Shown: positions 27,350 to 38,239, numbered from the stretch's first letter. The stretch is 64,000 nucleotides of DNA from an uncultured Oscillospiraceae bacterium (GCA_934526065.1 CAKSZX010000002.1:186001-250000), one strand, 5' to 3'. Numbers and translations: made by a program. The notes: generated by a model not told the origin, from the letters alone.

Positions 27350-27892
27350 GTGGATAAAAACGATTTCCCTAAAAGTAAAACCGTCAAGAATCGAACAGTC
27401 ACTGTAATCGTTTTATTGCTTGTCCTGCTATGTTTTGGAATATTTGTGCAAAACATCTTAAAAAATAAAAACGGAAAAGCTCTTGAGAGAGCAGTAGCCG
27501 GGGAACTGGGGCAACTCGAAAACAAGACAAATGCGGAAATAGAAGCCGAGTTAAACAGAGTTATCGAAGAGGGCTCAATGAGTATTTCTATAAACGCCAA
27601 TCCGATATTTGCAGACGGCGGTTCTGATGGAAACTTACAAATAGAAAACAGTCCAAGTAATCTGTATGGCCAAGAAATCATAATTACACTGGACGATACC
27701 GGTGAGGAAATTTACCGCTCCGGACTGTTGCTGCCAAATTATCATATACAGTCGGACAAGTTGTCAAAAGAGCTTTCAAAGGGAGAATATGATTGCACAG
27801 CCACATTTATCGGATATGATGTAAAGTCAGAGAAAGAACCTATTCAAATTGGTTCTGCCGCCGCAAAAATCAAAATAACGGTGTTGAACTGA
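27350..27892 (+). CDS. Membrane-anchored protein of the secreted cluster
   Basis: The 180-residue product has a short lysine-rich cytoplasmic tail, one transmembrane helix (VTVIVLLLVLLCFGIFV, about residues 17-33) and an extracellular domain with an acidic helix followed by beta strands (YGQEIIITLDDTGEEIYRSG). GTG at 27,350 is chosen because AAGGAG lies 12 bases upstream. The outer domain resembles small Clostridial Tn-associated membrane proteins found beside class B sortases, though I cannot name a family. It probably interacts with the secreted proteins on either side. Confidence 0.55.
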   Translation: MDKNDFPKSKTVKNRTVTVIVLLLVLLCFGIFVQNILKNKNGKALERAVAGELGQLENKTNAEIEAELNRVIEEGSMSISINANPIFADGGSDGNLQIENSPSNLYGQEIIITLDDTGEEIYRSGLLLPNYHIQSDKLSKELSKGEYDCTATFIGYDVKSEKEPIQIGSAAAKIKITVLN

Positions 27893-27912
27893 GGAAATGA
27901 GGCGAGGATAAA

Positions 27913-28230
27913 GTGAAATTTAAAAATTTTATTTCGGTTATAATGGGAATTATTCTTGCAATAAGGCTAACTCCTGCACTTGCGGAAGAAACCCACCCCA
28001 TAAAACACGGAACCGCAACGGAAGCTGCGATATCCGAAGAAGTGGATACTGCGGATAATTACGACAATGAAATGTCAACCGAAGTGTATATGTTTATTCC
28101 TGCTCCCGAAATAAAAAACATTCCAAATATGGGAGATTGCGGAATAGATATTAGCTTACTGTGTACGGTTACAATAGCCTTAGGGCTTGCATATCTTGGG
28201 TGCAATCGCTATGCAAATCGACAGCCGTAA
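27913..28230 (+). CDS. Small membrane protein carrying the SEEVDTA motif
   Basis: This 105-residue protein has an N-terminal signal or anchor (ISVIMGIILAIRLTPALA), a short exposed part with SEEVDTADNYDNEMSTEVY, and a C-terminal membrane helix (about 75-95). The exposed motif closely matches one in the secreted 497-residue protein two genes upstream. The GTG start has GAGGCGAGG upstream. Its end overlaps the sortase gene. It may be a sortase substrate or a small pilin-like subunit, which is inference from motif sharing and position. Confidence 0.55.
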   Translation: MKFKNFISVIMGIILAIRLTPALAEETHPIKHGTATEAAISEEVDTADNYDNEMSTEVYMFIPAPEIKNIPNMGDCGIDISLLCTVTIALGLAYLGCNRYANRQP

Positions 28231-28945
28231 ATGTGCAGGAATACTGAGTAAGATATTTCTTGTGGCCTTCTTTGCTTCATTCAGTCTGCTGTGCTTTGAA
28301 CTGTACAGTTCATATAAAACTAAACAGTTGTCAAAGCAACTGACGGAGATACGAGAAGTAGAGGAAAAAGATTGGTCTAAAGGAATGTTACGGTTAAACG
28401 AAGATTACGCTGGTTGGCTTACTGTGTACGGTACTGATATTGATTATCCTGTTGTGTTGGGAGAAAGCAACGGTACGTACTTGCGCCGTGACTTCTACGG
28501 TGAATACAGTATTGCCGGCACATTGTTCTTTGATGAAACAACGGATTTTACCAAAGACGGAAACCGTATTATATACGGCCATATGATGCGTGACAGTACA
28601 ATGTTCGGCGACTTGAAAAAGTTTAAAGATAAAAATTTCTTTGAAAATAACGGATATGTTCGCTTAGAGGATATAAACGGCACACACGATTACAAGATAT
28701 TTGCGGCTTTGGTGGTTTCGGGCAATCACAATTCCTCTTCATTTATTGATTTGCAGAAACTAAACAATACTTTAGGCCAAAGCCAGAACAGAAAGATGCT
28801 CGAAATGATTGAAGAACGAGCTTTTATATATCAAAAGCCTCTTTATGTAAACAAAGAGGATAAATATTTATTTCTTGTCACTTGCGACTATTCCCGTAAT
28901 AATGGCAGATTGGTTTTAGTGGCAAGAAGCATAAAAGAGCAGTAA
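28211..28945 (+). CDS. Class B sortase
   Basis: The 244-residue membrane enzyme has an N-terminal helix and a sortase fold with the class B features: YGHMM with the catalytic histidine, an extended helix-containing insertion, LVTCDYS with the catalytic cysteine, and the arginine in NNGRLVLVAR. It cleaves a sorting signal and joins proteins to the wall or to each other. ATG 28,211 is preferred over an in-frame TTG at 28,187; both overlap the upstream gene. No canonical LPXTG or NPQTN substrate is obvious nearby, so its targets are unclear. Confidence 0.85.
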   Translation: MQIDSRKCAGILSKIFLVAFFASFSLLCFELYSSYKTKQLSKQLTEIREVEEKDWSKGMLRLNEDYAGWLTVYGTDIDYPVVLGESNGTYLRRDFYGEYSIAGTLFFDETTDFTKDGNRIIYGHMMRDSTMFGDLKKFKDKNFFENNGYVRLEDINGTHDYKIFAALVVSGNHNSSSFIDLQKLNNTLGQSQNRKMLEMIEERAFIYQKPLYVNKEDKYLFLVTCDYSRNNGRLVLVARSIKEQ

Positions 28946-28977
28946 ATGCCAAAACATTGAGAAAGAGAGAAACAGAC

Positions 28978-29700
28978 ATGAGAAAATTACTTGCGATTAT
29001 CGCAGCTGCGGCCGTGATTTTAAGTTTTGCGGCATGCAGTAAAGAAGATGATTCCGCAGTTACGGAAGTGGAATCAATTAAAATCAGTGATATTGAGCTT
29101 ACCACAGATGACAAAGATGTTGTAATTGAGTACACATTGCTGCCTGAGGGGGCTGAAAGTGAAGTTACGATAACTGTTGCAGATGAAAAGATTGCGACGG
29201 TAGAAGACGGTAAAATTACCGCCGTATCCGAGGGCGAGACAGAGATGCTTATCACCGCCGGCAATATAGGCGAAAGCGTTAAGGTAACGGTTACAAAGCC
29301 AGGAGAAGAGAAAACAGAGGAAGATAAAGCCGTAGTAGTTGAAAATAAAGACGACAGTGCCGATGTAAAGGGCAGCTCACGGAAAAACAGCGGTTCAACA
29401 GGTACAGCCACAAGCTCAAAGGCAAATACAAAACCTGCTGCAACACCCGCACCTGCTCAGCGGCCTGTTTCAACTCCTGCACCGGAACAAAAACCGGCGG
29501 AAAATACACCGGCACCTGATCCTACGCCGGCACCAACTCCTGCACCTGTGCCGGAACCTACACCACGGCCGGAACCGGCGGCTTCTTGTCCGGTTTGCGG
29601 CTCTACGGAACATACAACTCATCCGCCACTTGACAATAACCAAAATATTGGTGACGGTTATCACCCGGGGCCAAGTAGTGAGTCAATATTCGAAGAGTAA
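28978..29700 (+). CDS. Lipoprotein with Ig-like (BIG2) domain and proline-rich tail
   Basis: The 240-residue product has a lipobox (SFAAC, cysteine near residue 20), one bacterial Ig-like domain of BIG2 type (about 28-100, with KIATVEDGKITAVSEG), and an acidic linker. A long repeated Pro-Ala-Thr region (TPAPVPEPTPRPEP) and a C-terminal CPVCGSTEHTTH metal-binding-like end follow. The proline-rich stalk would push the cysteine-histidine tip through the wall. ATG at 28,978 is preferred because it follows GAGAAAGAGAG and begins a perfect signal peptide. It lies between the sortase and the giant surface protein. Confidence 0.7.
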   Translation: MRKLLAIIAAAAVILSFAACSKEDDSAVTEVESIKISDIELTTDDKDVVIEYTLLPEGAESEVTITVADEKIATVEDGKITAVSEGETEMLITAGNIGESVKVTVTKPGEEKTEEDKAVVVENKDDSADVKGSSRKNSGSTGTATSSKANTKPAATPAPAQRPVSTPAPEQKPAENTPAPDPTPAPTPAPVPEPTPRPEPAASCPVCGSTEHTTHPPLDNNQNIGDGYHPGPSSESIFEE

Positions 29701-29740
29701 GTTCAAAAATGTTCTGAAAATTAAGTAAAGGAGAAATGGT

Positions 29741-32700
29741 ATGAATCCCGAAAGGAAAAGTACAAGGATTCTAAATAAGGTAATATCTGTACTGTTGGCA
29801 GTATGTATGACGGCTTCCACCTTATCGGTGCCTGTTACGGCTTATGCCGATACTGTAAACAGTGATATATACTCCGATACATCAAGTGACAGTCCGGATA
29901 TTGACCCGGGAAGTGCAAGCCAAGTTGACGAAAACGAAGTGAGCGACGAAGCCAAGGAAACGACAAACGAAGTGCCGGAAGTAAATTCCGACAGTAATTC
30001 CACAGCTGATGAAGACGCTGCACCTGCCGAAACAGATGAGTGCGATGATACAACCAAAAGCGACGGTTTAATTGCGGAAGATAAATCCAATTTAATTTCA
30101 GAAGATAGCGACAAAAATAAAAACAAAGATAATTCGGATGTTACAGAAGAAACTCCGGATGAAGAACAAACAGAATTTGTTGCCTTAAACATTATTCAGC
30201 CTGAAAGTGGGGAGATTGAAGCTGAAGCAGGCGACGAAGTCACCTTGACGGCTAAGGTAAATAGAGAAGATGTGAAGGTAGCATACCAATGGCAACGAAT
30301 ACAGAACCGGCCAATCGGTATTGAAATGACCGACAGTGAATATGACTACTCCGAAGGTGAGTCTACTGCATACAGCTTTGTACTTGACGATATGACAGAA
30401 ACAGAGTACATAAATCAGTATCCGCAAGCCACATGGCGTGGAATTGAGATGTACAATGCAGTTAAAAAATCACTTGAAAATATCGGCGAAGATATTTCCA
30501 ATGTGCGCATTGAGCAAAACACGGAGAACTATGTACTTAACGGCTATGTAATCAGCGCCGCAAGAGTAGGAGACCATGTAGAAGTTTATGCCGAAAAAGA
30601 CGGTCGGCGCAATACGGCCACACTTAACAGCGAGGGAAAGTGGTCTTTTAACAGTGAAGCACAATCAATAACTGCCGATTGGCAAGATATTGAAGGCGCT
30701 GTAAACGACACATATACCTTTACGGTGGGAGATAACGATTTTTCTTATCTTTATCGCTGCGCTGTTACCGTTTTGGATGAGGATTATAAATCGGAATGTA
30801 AAACAATTCTCGAACAGCAGGGTGTTACACTTACAGACGAGCAAACAGAAGCAGAGCAGAAGCTCTACTCAATAGGTTACACCCTTACAAATTCTCAGAT
30901 TGCAGAAGATACTGAGATTGAAGTCTATGCTGCCAATTACAGTGTAGCAGTGGGTAATCCTAAATTATCAGATGATGTGCAATGGATAACAGGACTTACA
31001 AATGGTTATGAGTACATAACAAAAGATACCTACGATAGAATTACCTCTTGGGTAAATGAAGTTACAGGAGCAGAAAAGAAAAATCGTCAGCAAATGGCTG
31101 ACCGCTGCTGGACAAGAATGATGAGTTCGGGATTTGACGGTTATTCTATTGCCAATGTATTTGACGAAAACGGTTTGCCGACCGGTGAAACACGCGAATA
31201 TCAGGGCTTTACTCTGACAAACGGTATGCTTGAAGTCAACAGCAACTGGTACGGAAAAACAGTTTACTTCCGTGTTCATTCAAAAGGGCAGGATTGGTCT
31301 AATATAGGTACAGCCATTGAAATTCCTGCATATACAGAGCTTTCAAAGGATGCGGATGGTAGTTATGTTGAAGCTGCGTCTGGTACAAGATACAAGAAAG
31401 CAATCACGCTTCTCAACCCATATATGATTGATGTGGGTTCAAAATACAAAGATTATCTTGAACTTGGCGTTATTTCCACATCATCTTCTTATTCAAATGG
31501 GAAGGGGTGGCTGCTTGATGACAATGGTAATGTAACGGATAATCATGTAACTGTTTATGCAGTAGACTGTGAGAAATTTAACGCTAATCCTGAACGATAT
31601 ATGATAGATGCCGAGGGCAACTATCGTATGGACAGCGTTGCTTGGGGTGTTTGCGCTTACGAAGAGCCGGATATCTCCGGCAAAGCATATTGGATTTTGA
31701 AAGACTATATAGCTAACGGCTACGGTTTTCTCATAGGTCACGATACACTTTACGGCTACGCAGGCGCATACTATGATGCCTTCGGTATAGACCTTGACGA
31801 ATCTGCAATAAGCCGTGATGACGGCACAACATGGTACTATGATGTAAACAGTTGGCTACCGGGTACAACGGCTTCAACTTATGAGTGGGATTCACGGGGG
31901 CATATAGTTGCATCTACCGGAACAAGTGCAACAAGAGGCGGCCACTTCTATTTAAACCGGCTCATTGGTTCAAATGCCGGCAATGCCTACTCCGGTACGG
32001 TGAAACCGTCCAATGCTCCGGGATATATTCTTTCCGGTGGCGGCAGTCACGGTATTTATGGTAAAAACCTTATGTATGGCGGTAACAGCGTTAAAGTTGT
32101 TCAAACTGGTTATTCGGCAGATAAGGCAATTACAAATCCGAGATTTAGAACACCTACTAATTACCCGTTTGCATTTAATGACGGACAGGTATTTTCAAAT
32201 TCCGAAACACATACCAATCAGCAAATTACATTTGCTACAATTTGGGCAAACTATGCTGAAAATACTATTGCCGATAAATACGGTTTTGACAAAGACGAGA
32301 GATTATTTACAATCGGCAATTCCACAGGTACAAATAACTTTTATCTTACAGGTACAGGCAATTTCTTGATGAACCAAATCGGACACTTGCCTTGGAACTC
32401 GGCTACAACGGGTGAAGCTAAGTTATTTGCAAACTCTGTATTCTATGTATCACAGCGTAAACAGTGTGAAATCTGTGCGGCAAATCAGGACGGACATCAA
32501 ACAGTACATTTTGTACATCGTGTAAGTTCCGCAAATGCCGAACAAATTTTAAATATATTGAGAAACGGCGGTAACTATTGGTACAGCCTTGACGACTGCT
32601 ATATGCTCATAGATGACATAACATTGCCGGAAGACTGGACGCCTATTAAGAATTTCTCAGGTCACTGGAACAGTGATGTTTATACAGTGACACTTAATTC

Positions 32701-35700
32701 AAGCGGTACACCGCTAATTGATAATACAGAAACACCTGCTAAAAAGTACAATACCGGCTCTCAATCCGGTTGGAACTTGGGCGCAGATCAAACAAAAGGC
32801 GTTGAAAATGTATTTAAGACTGACGACAGCGGTATTCACACAACAGGCGTTGCCCGTGTAGTAGGCGAATTAAGCGATTTATTTAACGCAAATACAAACT
32901 ATGCCGGTTATACGGTTAAAATTCTCGGCTCTGATAATCCTAATTATCTGCCTGCCGGGGAAGAATACAGCTGTACAGTAAATACCGACAGCAAATATGT
33001 AATTTCAAACCTGCCTTGTATCTATGATGCCGATAATAAATCGGGCGTCCTTAGGGCAAGAGTGTATAAGCCGGACGGCACAGAAGTTACAGAATACGGT
33101 GTTATCCGTACAAATGTAGATAAAAATTTCTGGAACAATGATATGACAACTCCGTTGTATCTTGGCTCATTCACAGTTAGCCCGGTTGAAGACGAAGTGT
33201 CTTACGAAAAAGCACAGGCTTTCTTCAAGGCTTCTACAATATCAAGCGAAGTTCCTTCATTGGTAGGTTGGCAGTACAGAGAAAGTGCTACTTCCGAATG
33301 GAAAGAAGTCCCGGAAGATTGGAACATAAAGGTTGAAAATGAGAACAGCGAATTGCCGGAAGGCGATAAAATCCTCAAATCAACATTAACTCTCAACAAT
33401 GTAAATCCAAAGTGGAATGGCTACGAGTTCAGAGCCGTATTTACAAGTGAAAATTACGGTCAGTGGAACACTTCCGATTATTACTTAACCGGTGCTGTTG
33501 CAAACGGAACTTCCGGTACAAAGCATGTAGTTATTGCCGAAGACGGCTTATCAGGACAGCTTACAGTAAACCTTTGGGCAGGATATGCCGAACAGGGCGA
33601 CAATGTAACGGTCTATGAGGGCGATAAGGCGACATTTACATCTACGGGTTATGCTCTTGATGACGGTACGCCTATCACCGCAGAGTGGCAGTATCGTGCC
33701 GATGAGAACGGCGATTGGCACAATGTAGCAGGCTCAGAAGAATTTGGCGGATTGGAAGTAATCGAAACTTCTGCTCCAATAGAAGAAATGAAAAATGAAG
33801 TATTGGGCGAACTTACAAAAGTGTCACCTGAAACCGATAAAAATGTGTTTGCGGATAATGCCACATTCCACGCAGTTACTACAAAGTTGACTGTGGATAA
33901 GGTAGATATTAAGCAGGACAAAATGCGTTTCCGTGTACACTACACCGCAACAAGTTCCTTTGGAACTAAGATTGAGTGGTACAGTGATATCGCAAACGAT
34001 AAGTCCGGCGTATGGGATACAGATGCTATTGATTACACTGTTACTAAGATAGATAATCACAGTAACATACTGTATGTTAATGCCCCTGAATTAAGCGTAG
34101 ATATGCAGGAAGCTTCATTGTATCCTGACAGTAACGCTAATATTGATATTAACGATAAAATCGGTCAATCGTTAGTTCTTCCGACAGTTGAAGCAACGGT
34201 AGCAAACGGCACAGCTGTTTACAGAGCTAAGGTTTATTATTTACCTGAGCAGATAAAGCCGAATGTAGCATGGCAGTACAGAACATACAAAGATACTACT
34301 GCTAAGGATTGGAGTAACGCAACGCCGGGTGCTTTGGGCTATTCGAATGTGACAGTTTCAATTACAAACGCCGATAAAGGCACAACCGTTATTGACGGTG
34401 TAACATACAATGTCATCGAAAGTACAATGACAATAGGCAATGTGCCGCTTGCTATATACAACATGGAGAACTATCTTAAATACTTCTTCCGCTGCATAGC
34501 TACAAGCACTTATGACACAGTCAAAGAAACAGGTAAGAGCATAACAAAGGTTGATACCCGTGACGGTTATCAGTGGGGCGGTCTTTCATTAGACTACAAC
34601 ATTACAGTTAATCACAACGGTGTACTCGGTTACGGCGGACAGAACAACATTGCAAATGCTCAAAACGCAAGCTATGTTCCGACACATACTCTTGAAGAAG
34701 TAGTTAATGCAACTAAGTCATCAGACCGTGTGTATTGGAAATACCCGAATTTGCAAATCAAAGCTCCGTCGGGACAACATATAAATACAGTAATTGTATG
34801 GTTCGACGATAGTTACAGACACAGCAGCAATGACTATATCGGTTACGATAACTCAATGGCAAACCAGTACGGTATATCCGTATCAGAAAGCACAAATCAA
34901 AAGATTGTGTTTGTTTCAAGAAATGCAAATACAGTAGAACTTGCACAGTGGAATGAGTTTTTACGCAATTATGTATGGTTTGTAACTTATGATAGGATTG
35001 ACTATACAGACCTTGCAAATACAAACAGCTCGATTTCCGGCGGTGCAAGAATTAAGTGGCACGCCGATGAGTTGAGAATGGCAGGTGTTAAGATTGACAC
35101 CGCAACAAACAAAGCCTACAAGGTGGTAACCACAAACGGCGATATTACTTGGAACAATGCCAAAAACGCCGCAAGAGCCTATAACAGCGATGTAGGTACA
35201 AACGGCTACCTTGTCGAAATTAACAGTTCCGCAGAAAACAGCCTTGTACAAGGCTTGCTTGGCGGTAAAACCGCTTGGATTGGCGGTCGCTATAACGGCG
35301 ACAGAGTATGGGATTACTCAAATACAGGAATTTCATACAGTAATTACAATTCCAATAATGCCAACTGGACAAATGCGTACTTAGCAATGAACGGCAGCGG
35401 TAAATGGGACTGGTTGCAGGAAGCAACTTCAACACCTTTGGATAGAGATGTGTCCGGTTCAGTATCAGTAAGCGTGCCGGGAAGAAAAGTATGGGGTCAG
35501 TCATCCTCAGCAATTCAAGTACCTACGGAATATCAAAAGTATGTCACATCATATAGATACACATGGACAATGACGAATCTCCGTGGTATGACAGGGTGGG
35601 GGTATGAATATAACCTGACAGGTGGAGCTATTGCAACAAATTATGCAGGTGCTACCACACAACTTGATGGATACTATAACCCGGCAAATAACAGCTGGGG

Positions 35701-38239
35701 TTCAACGTCCGGAACAAAGACAGTAAATACAAATGGTTTGAAAGAGCTTAAAGCATGGGTATATAACGGTGCTTCCGCAATAGATTATTACGGCACAATG
35801 ACAATATCCAACTTACATATTTGGGGTACGATACCAGGCAGAAGTGAAGTAAAGGCTTATGTTGTCGAATATGACCTTTCTAACCTTAGAATGGGCATCA
35901 CAAACCACTCAGCAGAAGATACCGACTATATCGGTTTAAATGCCGCATACAATCCGCCACAGGGCGATAAATCTGTATCTGTTGTAATCTCAGGTAAAAC
36001 AAAGATTTATGACAAAACAGACATTTACCCGGACGCATTTATGGTAGTAGGCGGCAGCGGCGCAAGCAAAGACTTATTTGAAATAACATACACATTAAAG
36101 AGTGGCGATTACGCAGATTATGCCCCAACAACATTAAACGGTGCTGATTATCAGAATTCCGGTGCTGTTAATGCAGGTGAATATCATGCAAGCGTAAAAT
36201 TGACAGACGCCGCTGTTGCAGCAGGTTGGGTTCTTGATACCACAGGTTCAGTAACAGAGTGCGACTTGTACATCAAGTCAAGACCTGTTGATGTGTACAG
36301 CCATAACAATAACAAAGTCTATGACGGTACAGCCGACGGTACAATTTCAAATCTTGCAACAGAGACTATCACAGCAGACAGAGGTGTTGTTGCCGGTGAT
36401 GTTGTTAACTTCAATACAACAACTCTTGCCGGACATTACACATCTAATCAGCTAAAAACTATCCATAATGGTAATTGGGTAATGGAAAGAGACGAAAAGG
36501 TAAGTCCGCTGTACATTGTACACGACGATATGAGCGACCCTCACCACAACTATTACATTGGCAATGAGGATTACTCAGGTTCAATTACTTCTCGTCCGTT
36601 GTATGTACACTCACTTTATCAGGATACGGATACTGAAAATAACCCTCGTAATGTAAAATATTACGACGGTACAAACGCTGCAACGGTTAGAAACATTATC
36701 GTAGATAACATTGTTACAGGCGATACGGTTAAACTGGATAAAAACAGTTATTCCGGTGCTTATGCAGACAAAAATGCAGGTGAGATATTAACTGCCGAGG
36801 GTTCAACTCAAAAAGACCGTCTTAATCAGTTGGTAGAAAATGAAATAACTCTTACAGAACAAGTTTCACTTACAAACAATGATTACGGCGATTACTATAT
36901 TGCCTCAGAAAAATATTCAGGTGCTATTGCACGTACAAGCCTTGTAGCAAAAATAAGGTCTTGGCGTGGCACATATGGCACAGGAATGGCAGAAACACCT
37001 TGGCACGATACAGTCAGCTACAAAGACGGTAAAACACCGACTATCGGCTGTTGGCTCAGTATTTCCGGCTTAACCGGTGGCGACGAACTTACTCTTGACT
37101 ATGCTAAGAGCAATTTCAAAGTAAAAGATGTTGCCGACGGCAATATGCAAGTGACAGAGACAACTCCGGTAGGCACTTATGGTCTTACTTATGAAGGACT
37201 GAATGAAACTAATTACGATGTTCTGAAAAATTATGTAGTATCTATTCTTGACGGTTCATTGAAAGTCGAACCGAGAGAAATTGTTGTTCAGGTTAACGAT
37301 ACGCAGAAGATGACAGGGGATGAAAATCCAACATTTAGCTCAACTTTCTTTGTTCGTGACAATGACGACAATCTCATTGAAGTAGGCTCTGACGATACAT
37401 CAGAATATGACAATATGAGCCTTACAATAGGCACAGATACTGTTGGTAACAGTGTTCTTGTTCGTCCTCACGGTGAGGAAAACACCGTAGTATTGTCTAA
37501 GACAGACGGTGTAAGCAATATCAGTTATGTAACAGATTGCGAAAAGGATTCTCCGGCTCAATATCTCAACTTAACAGACCTTGCAAATCAGCCTACAGAG
37601 CGTTGTGAATGGTGTGAGAACTATCACGGCTTTGCACTTGGTACAGACCACTGGAAGATTGCAGGCTATGAAGTTAAAGTAAATCAGAACCCGGAAACAG
37701 GCTCAACTCTTGAAGTAGCCTATGTAACTAACCCATTAGGGGAGCAGGTACAGAACTACACATTGAGCTATGTATCAGGAACACTCTTTGTTCACCCTGA
37801 ACTTCGTTTCCAACTGAAAGCAACTGTTCCTATGACAGTATGTATGTACGGTTACAGGGGCGACGGTCAGGTTGTAGAACCTACTAACTACGGTATTACC
37901 AATTATTCAAACGGTTCTATCGAAGTTACCGACATTGATGTTTCAAATGACGGATGGATTTTATCAGATAGTACATCAAACTTAAAAGCAGGCGAAATGT
38001 ATGTGAAGATGAATGACACAGTCCTTAAATTGGGACACAATACACCGCACGCTATTTCAAACTGGGTTGCTACAAAAGGCAATGCGGATACAGGCGAAGG
38101 AACATTCCTTAAACTTCCTTTGACTTGCTACATCGCCGGCGGTAATATTAACGACGCAAACGAAAGTTATGTAATGAATGTTACATATACAATCGCAGAA
38201 CACGGTAAAACATTGCCTATAACCGAGACAACCGAATAA
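29741..38239 (+). CDS. Giant secreted multidomain surface protein
   Basis: The 2,832-residue protein has a signal peptide (MNPERKSTRILNKVISVLLA) and an acidic Ser/Asp/Glu linker (35-150). Ig-like YQWQ units follow. A large module near 590-970 has a conserved GYGFLIGHDTLYG segment, as in Clostridial DUF5057-type adhesins. Further Ig-like repeats, a C-type lectin-like domain (about 1,785-1,895, with WIGGRYNGD), three YDG-type repeats (near 2,085, 2,190 and 2,305) and an MBG-like repeat (near 2,510) come next. The C-terminal module is shared with the 497-residue secreted protein. It ends LPITETTE without a membrane helix, so it is probably released or held noncovalently. The likely role is adhesion or glycan binding. 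Confidence 0.75.
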   Translation: MNPERKSTRILNKVISVLLAVCMTASTLSVPVTAYADTVNSDIYSDTSSDSPDIDPGSASQVDENEVSDEAKETTNEVPEVNSDSNSTADEDAAPAETDECDDTTKSDGLIAEDKSNLISEDSDKNKNKDNSDVTEETPDEEQTEFVALNIIQPESGEIEAEAGDEVTLTAKVNREDVKVAYQWQRIQNRPIGIEMTDSEYDYSEGESTAYSFVLDDMTETEYINQYPQATWRGIEMYNAVKKSLENIGEDISNVRIEQNTENYVLNGYVISAARVGDHVEVYAEKDGRRNTATLNSEGKWSFNSEAQSITADWQDIEGAVNDTYTFTVGDNDFSYLYRCAVTVLDEDYKSECKTILEQQGVTLTDEQTEAEQKLYSIGYTLTNSQIAEDTEIEVYAANYSVAVGNPKLSDDVQWITGLTNGYEYITKDTYDRITSWVNEVTGAEKKNRQQMADRCWTRMMSSGFDGYSIANVFDENGLPTGETREYQGFTLTNGMLEVNSNWYGKTVYFRVHSKGQDWSNIGTAIEIPAYTELSKDADGSYVEAASGTRYKKAITLLNPYMIDVGSKYKDYLELGVISTSSSYSNGKGWLLDDNGNVTDNHVTVYAVDCEKFNANPERYMIDAEGNYRMDSVAWGVCAYEEPDISGKAYWILKDYIANGYGFLIGHDTLYGYAGAYYDAFGIDLDESAISRDDGTTWYYDVNSWLPGTTASTYEWDSRGHIVASTGTSATRGGHFYLNRLIGSNAGNAYSGTVKPSNAPGYILSGGGSHGIYGKNLMYGGNSVKVVQTGYSADKAITNPRFRTPTNYPFAFNDGQVFSNSETHTNQQITFATIWANYAENTIADKYGFDKDERLFTIGNSTGTNNFYLTGTGNFLMNQIGHLPWNSATTGEAKLFANSVFYVSQRKQCEICAANQDGHQTVHFVHRVSSANAEQILNILRNGGNYWYSLDDCYMLIDDITLPEDWTPIKNFSGHWNSDVYTVTLNSSGTPLIDNTETPAKKYNTGSQSGWNLGADQTKGVENVFKTDDSGIHTTGVARVVGELSDLFNANTNYAGYTVKILGSDNPNYLPAGEEYSCTVNTDSKYVISNLPCIYDADNKSGVLRARVYKPDGTEVTEYGVIRTNVDKNFWNNDMTTPLYLGSFTVSPVEDEVSYEKAQAFFKASTISSEVPSLVGWQYRESATSEWKEVPEDWNIKVENENSELPEGDKILKSTLTLNNVNPKWNGYEFRAVFTSENYGQWNTSDYYLTGAVANGTSGTKHVVIAEDGLSGQLTVNLWAGYAEQGDNVTVYEGDKATFTSTGYALDDGTPITAEWQYRADENGDWHNVAGSEEFGGLEVIETSAPIEEMKNEVLGELTKVSPETDKNVFADNATFHAVTTKLTVDKVDIKQDKMRFRVHYTATSSFGTKIEWYSDIANDKSGVWDTDAIDYTVTKIDNHSNILYVNAPELSVDMQEASLYPDSNANIDINDKIGQSLVLPTVEATVANGTAVYRAKVYYLPEQIKPNVAWQYRTYKDTTAKDWSNATPGALGYSNVTVSITNADKGTTVIDGVTYNVIESTMTIGNVPLAIYNMENYLKYFFRCIATSTYDTVKETGKSITKVDTRDGYQWGGLSLDYNITVNHNGVLGYGGQNNIANAQNASYVPTHTLEEVVNATKSSDRVYWKYPNLQIKAPSGQHINTVIVWFDDSYRHSSNDYIGYDNSMANQYGISVSESTNQKIVFVSRNANTVELAQWNEFLRNYVWFVTYDRIDYTDLANTNSSISGGARIKWHADELRMAGVKIDTATNKAYKVVTTNGDITWNNAKNAARAYNSDVGTNGYLVEINSSAENSLVQGLLGGKTAWIGGRYNGDRVWDYSNTGISYSNYNSNNANWTNAYLAMNGSGKWDWLQEATSTPLDRDVSGSVSVSVPGRKVWGQSSSAIQVPTEYQKYVTSYRYTWTMTNLRGMTGWGYEYNLTGGAIATNYAGATTQLDGYYNPANNSWGSTSGTKTVNTNGLKELKAWVYNGASAIDYYGTMTISNLHIWGTIPGRSEVKAYVVEYDLSNLRMGITNHSAEDTDYIGLNAAYNPPQGDKSVSVVISGKTKIYDKTDIYPDAFMVVGGSGASKDLFEITYTLKSGDYADYAPTTLNGADYQNSGAVNAGEYHASVKLTDAAVAAGWVLDTTGSVTECDLYIKSRPVDVYSHNNNKVYDGTADGTISNLATETITADRGVVAGDVVNFNTTTLAGHYTSNQLKTIHNGNWVMERDEKVSPLYIVHDDMSDPHHNYYIGNEDYSGSITSRPLYVHSLYQDTDTENNPRNVKYYDGTNAATVRNIIVDNIVTGDTVKLDKNSYSGAYADKNAGEILTAEGSTQKDRLNQLVENEITLTEQVSLTNNDYGDYYIASEKYSGAIARTSLVAKIRSWRGTYGTGMAETPWHDTVSYKDGKTPTIGCWLSISGLTGGDELTLDYAKSNFKVKDVADGNMQVTETTPVGTYGLTYEGLNETNYDVLKNYVVSILDGSLKVEPREIVVQVNDTQKMTGDENPTFSSTFFVRDNDDNLIEVGSDDTSEYDNMSLTIGTDTVGNSVLVRPHGEENTVVLSKTDGVSNISYVTDCEKDSPAQYLNLTDLANQPTERCEWCENYHGFALGTDHWKIAGYEVKVNQNPETGSTLEVAYVTNPLGEQVQNYTLSYVSGTLFVHPELRFQLKATVPMTVCMYGYRGDGQVVEPTNYGITNYSNGSIEVTDIDVSNDGWILSDSTSNLKAGEMYVKMNDTVLKLGHNTPHAISNWVATKGNADTGEGTFLKLPLTCYIAGGNINDANESYVMNVTYTIAEHGKTLPITETTE

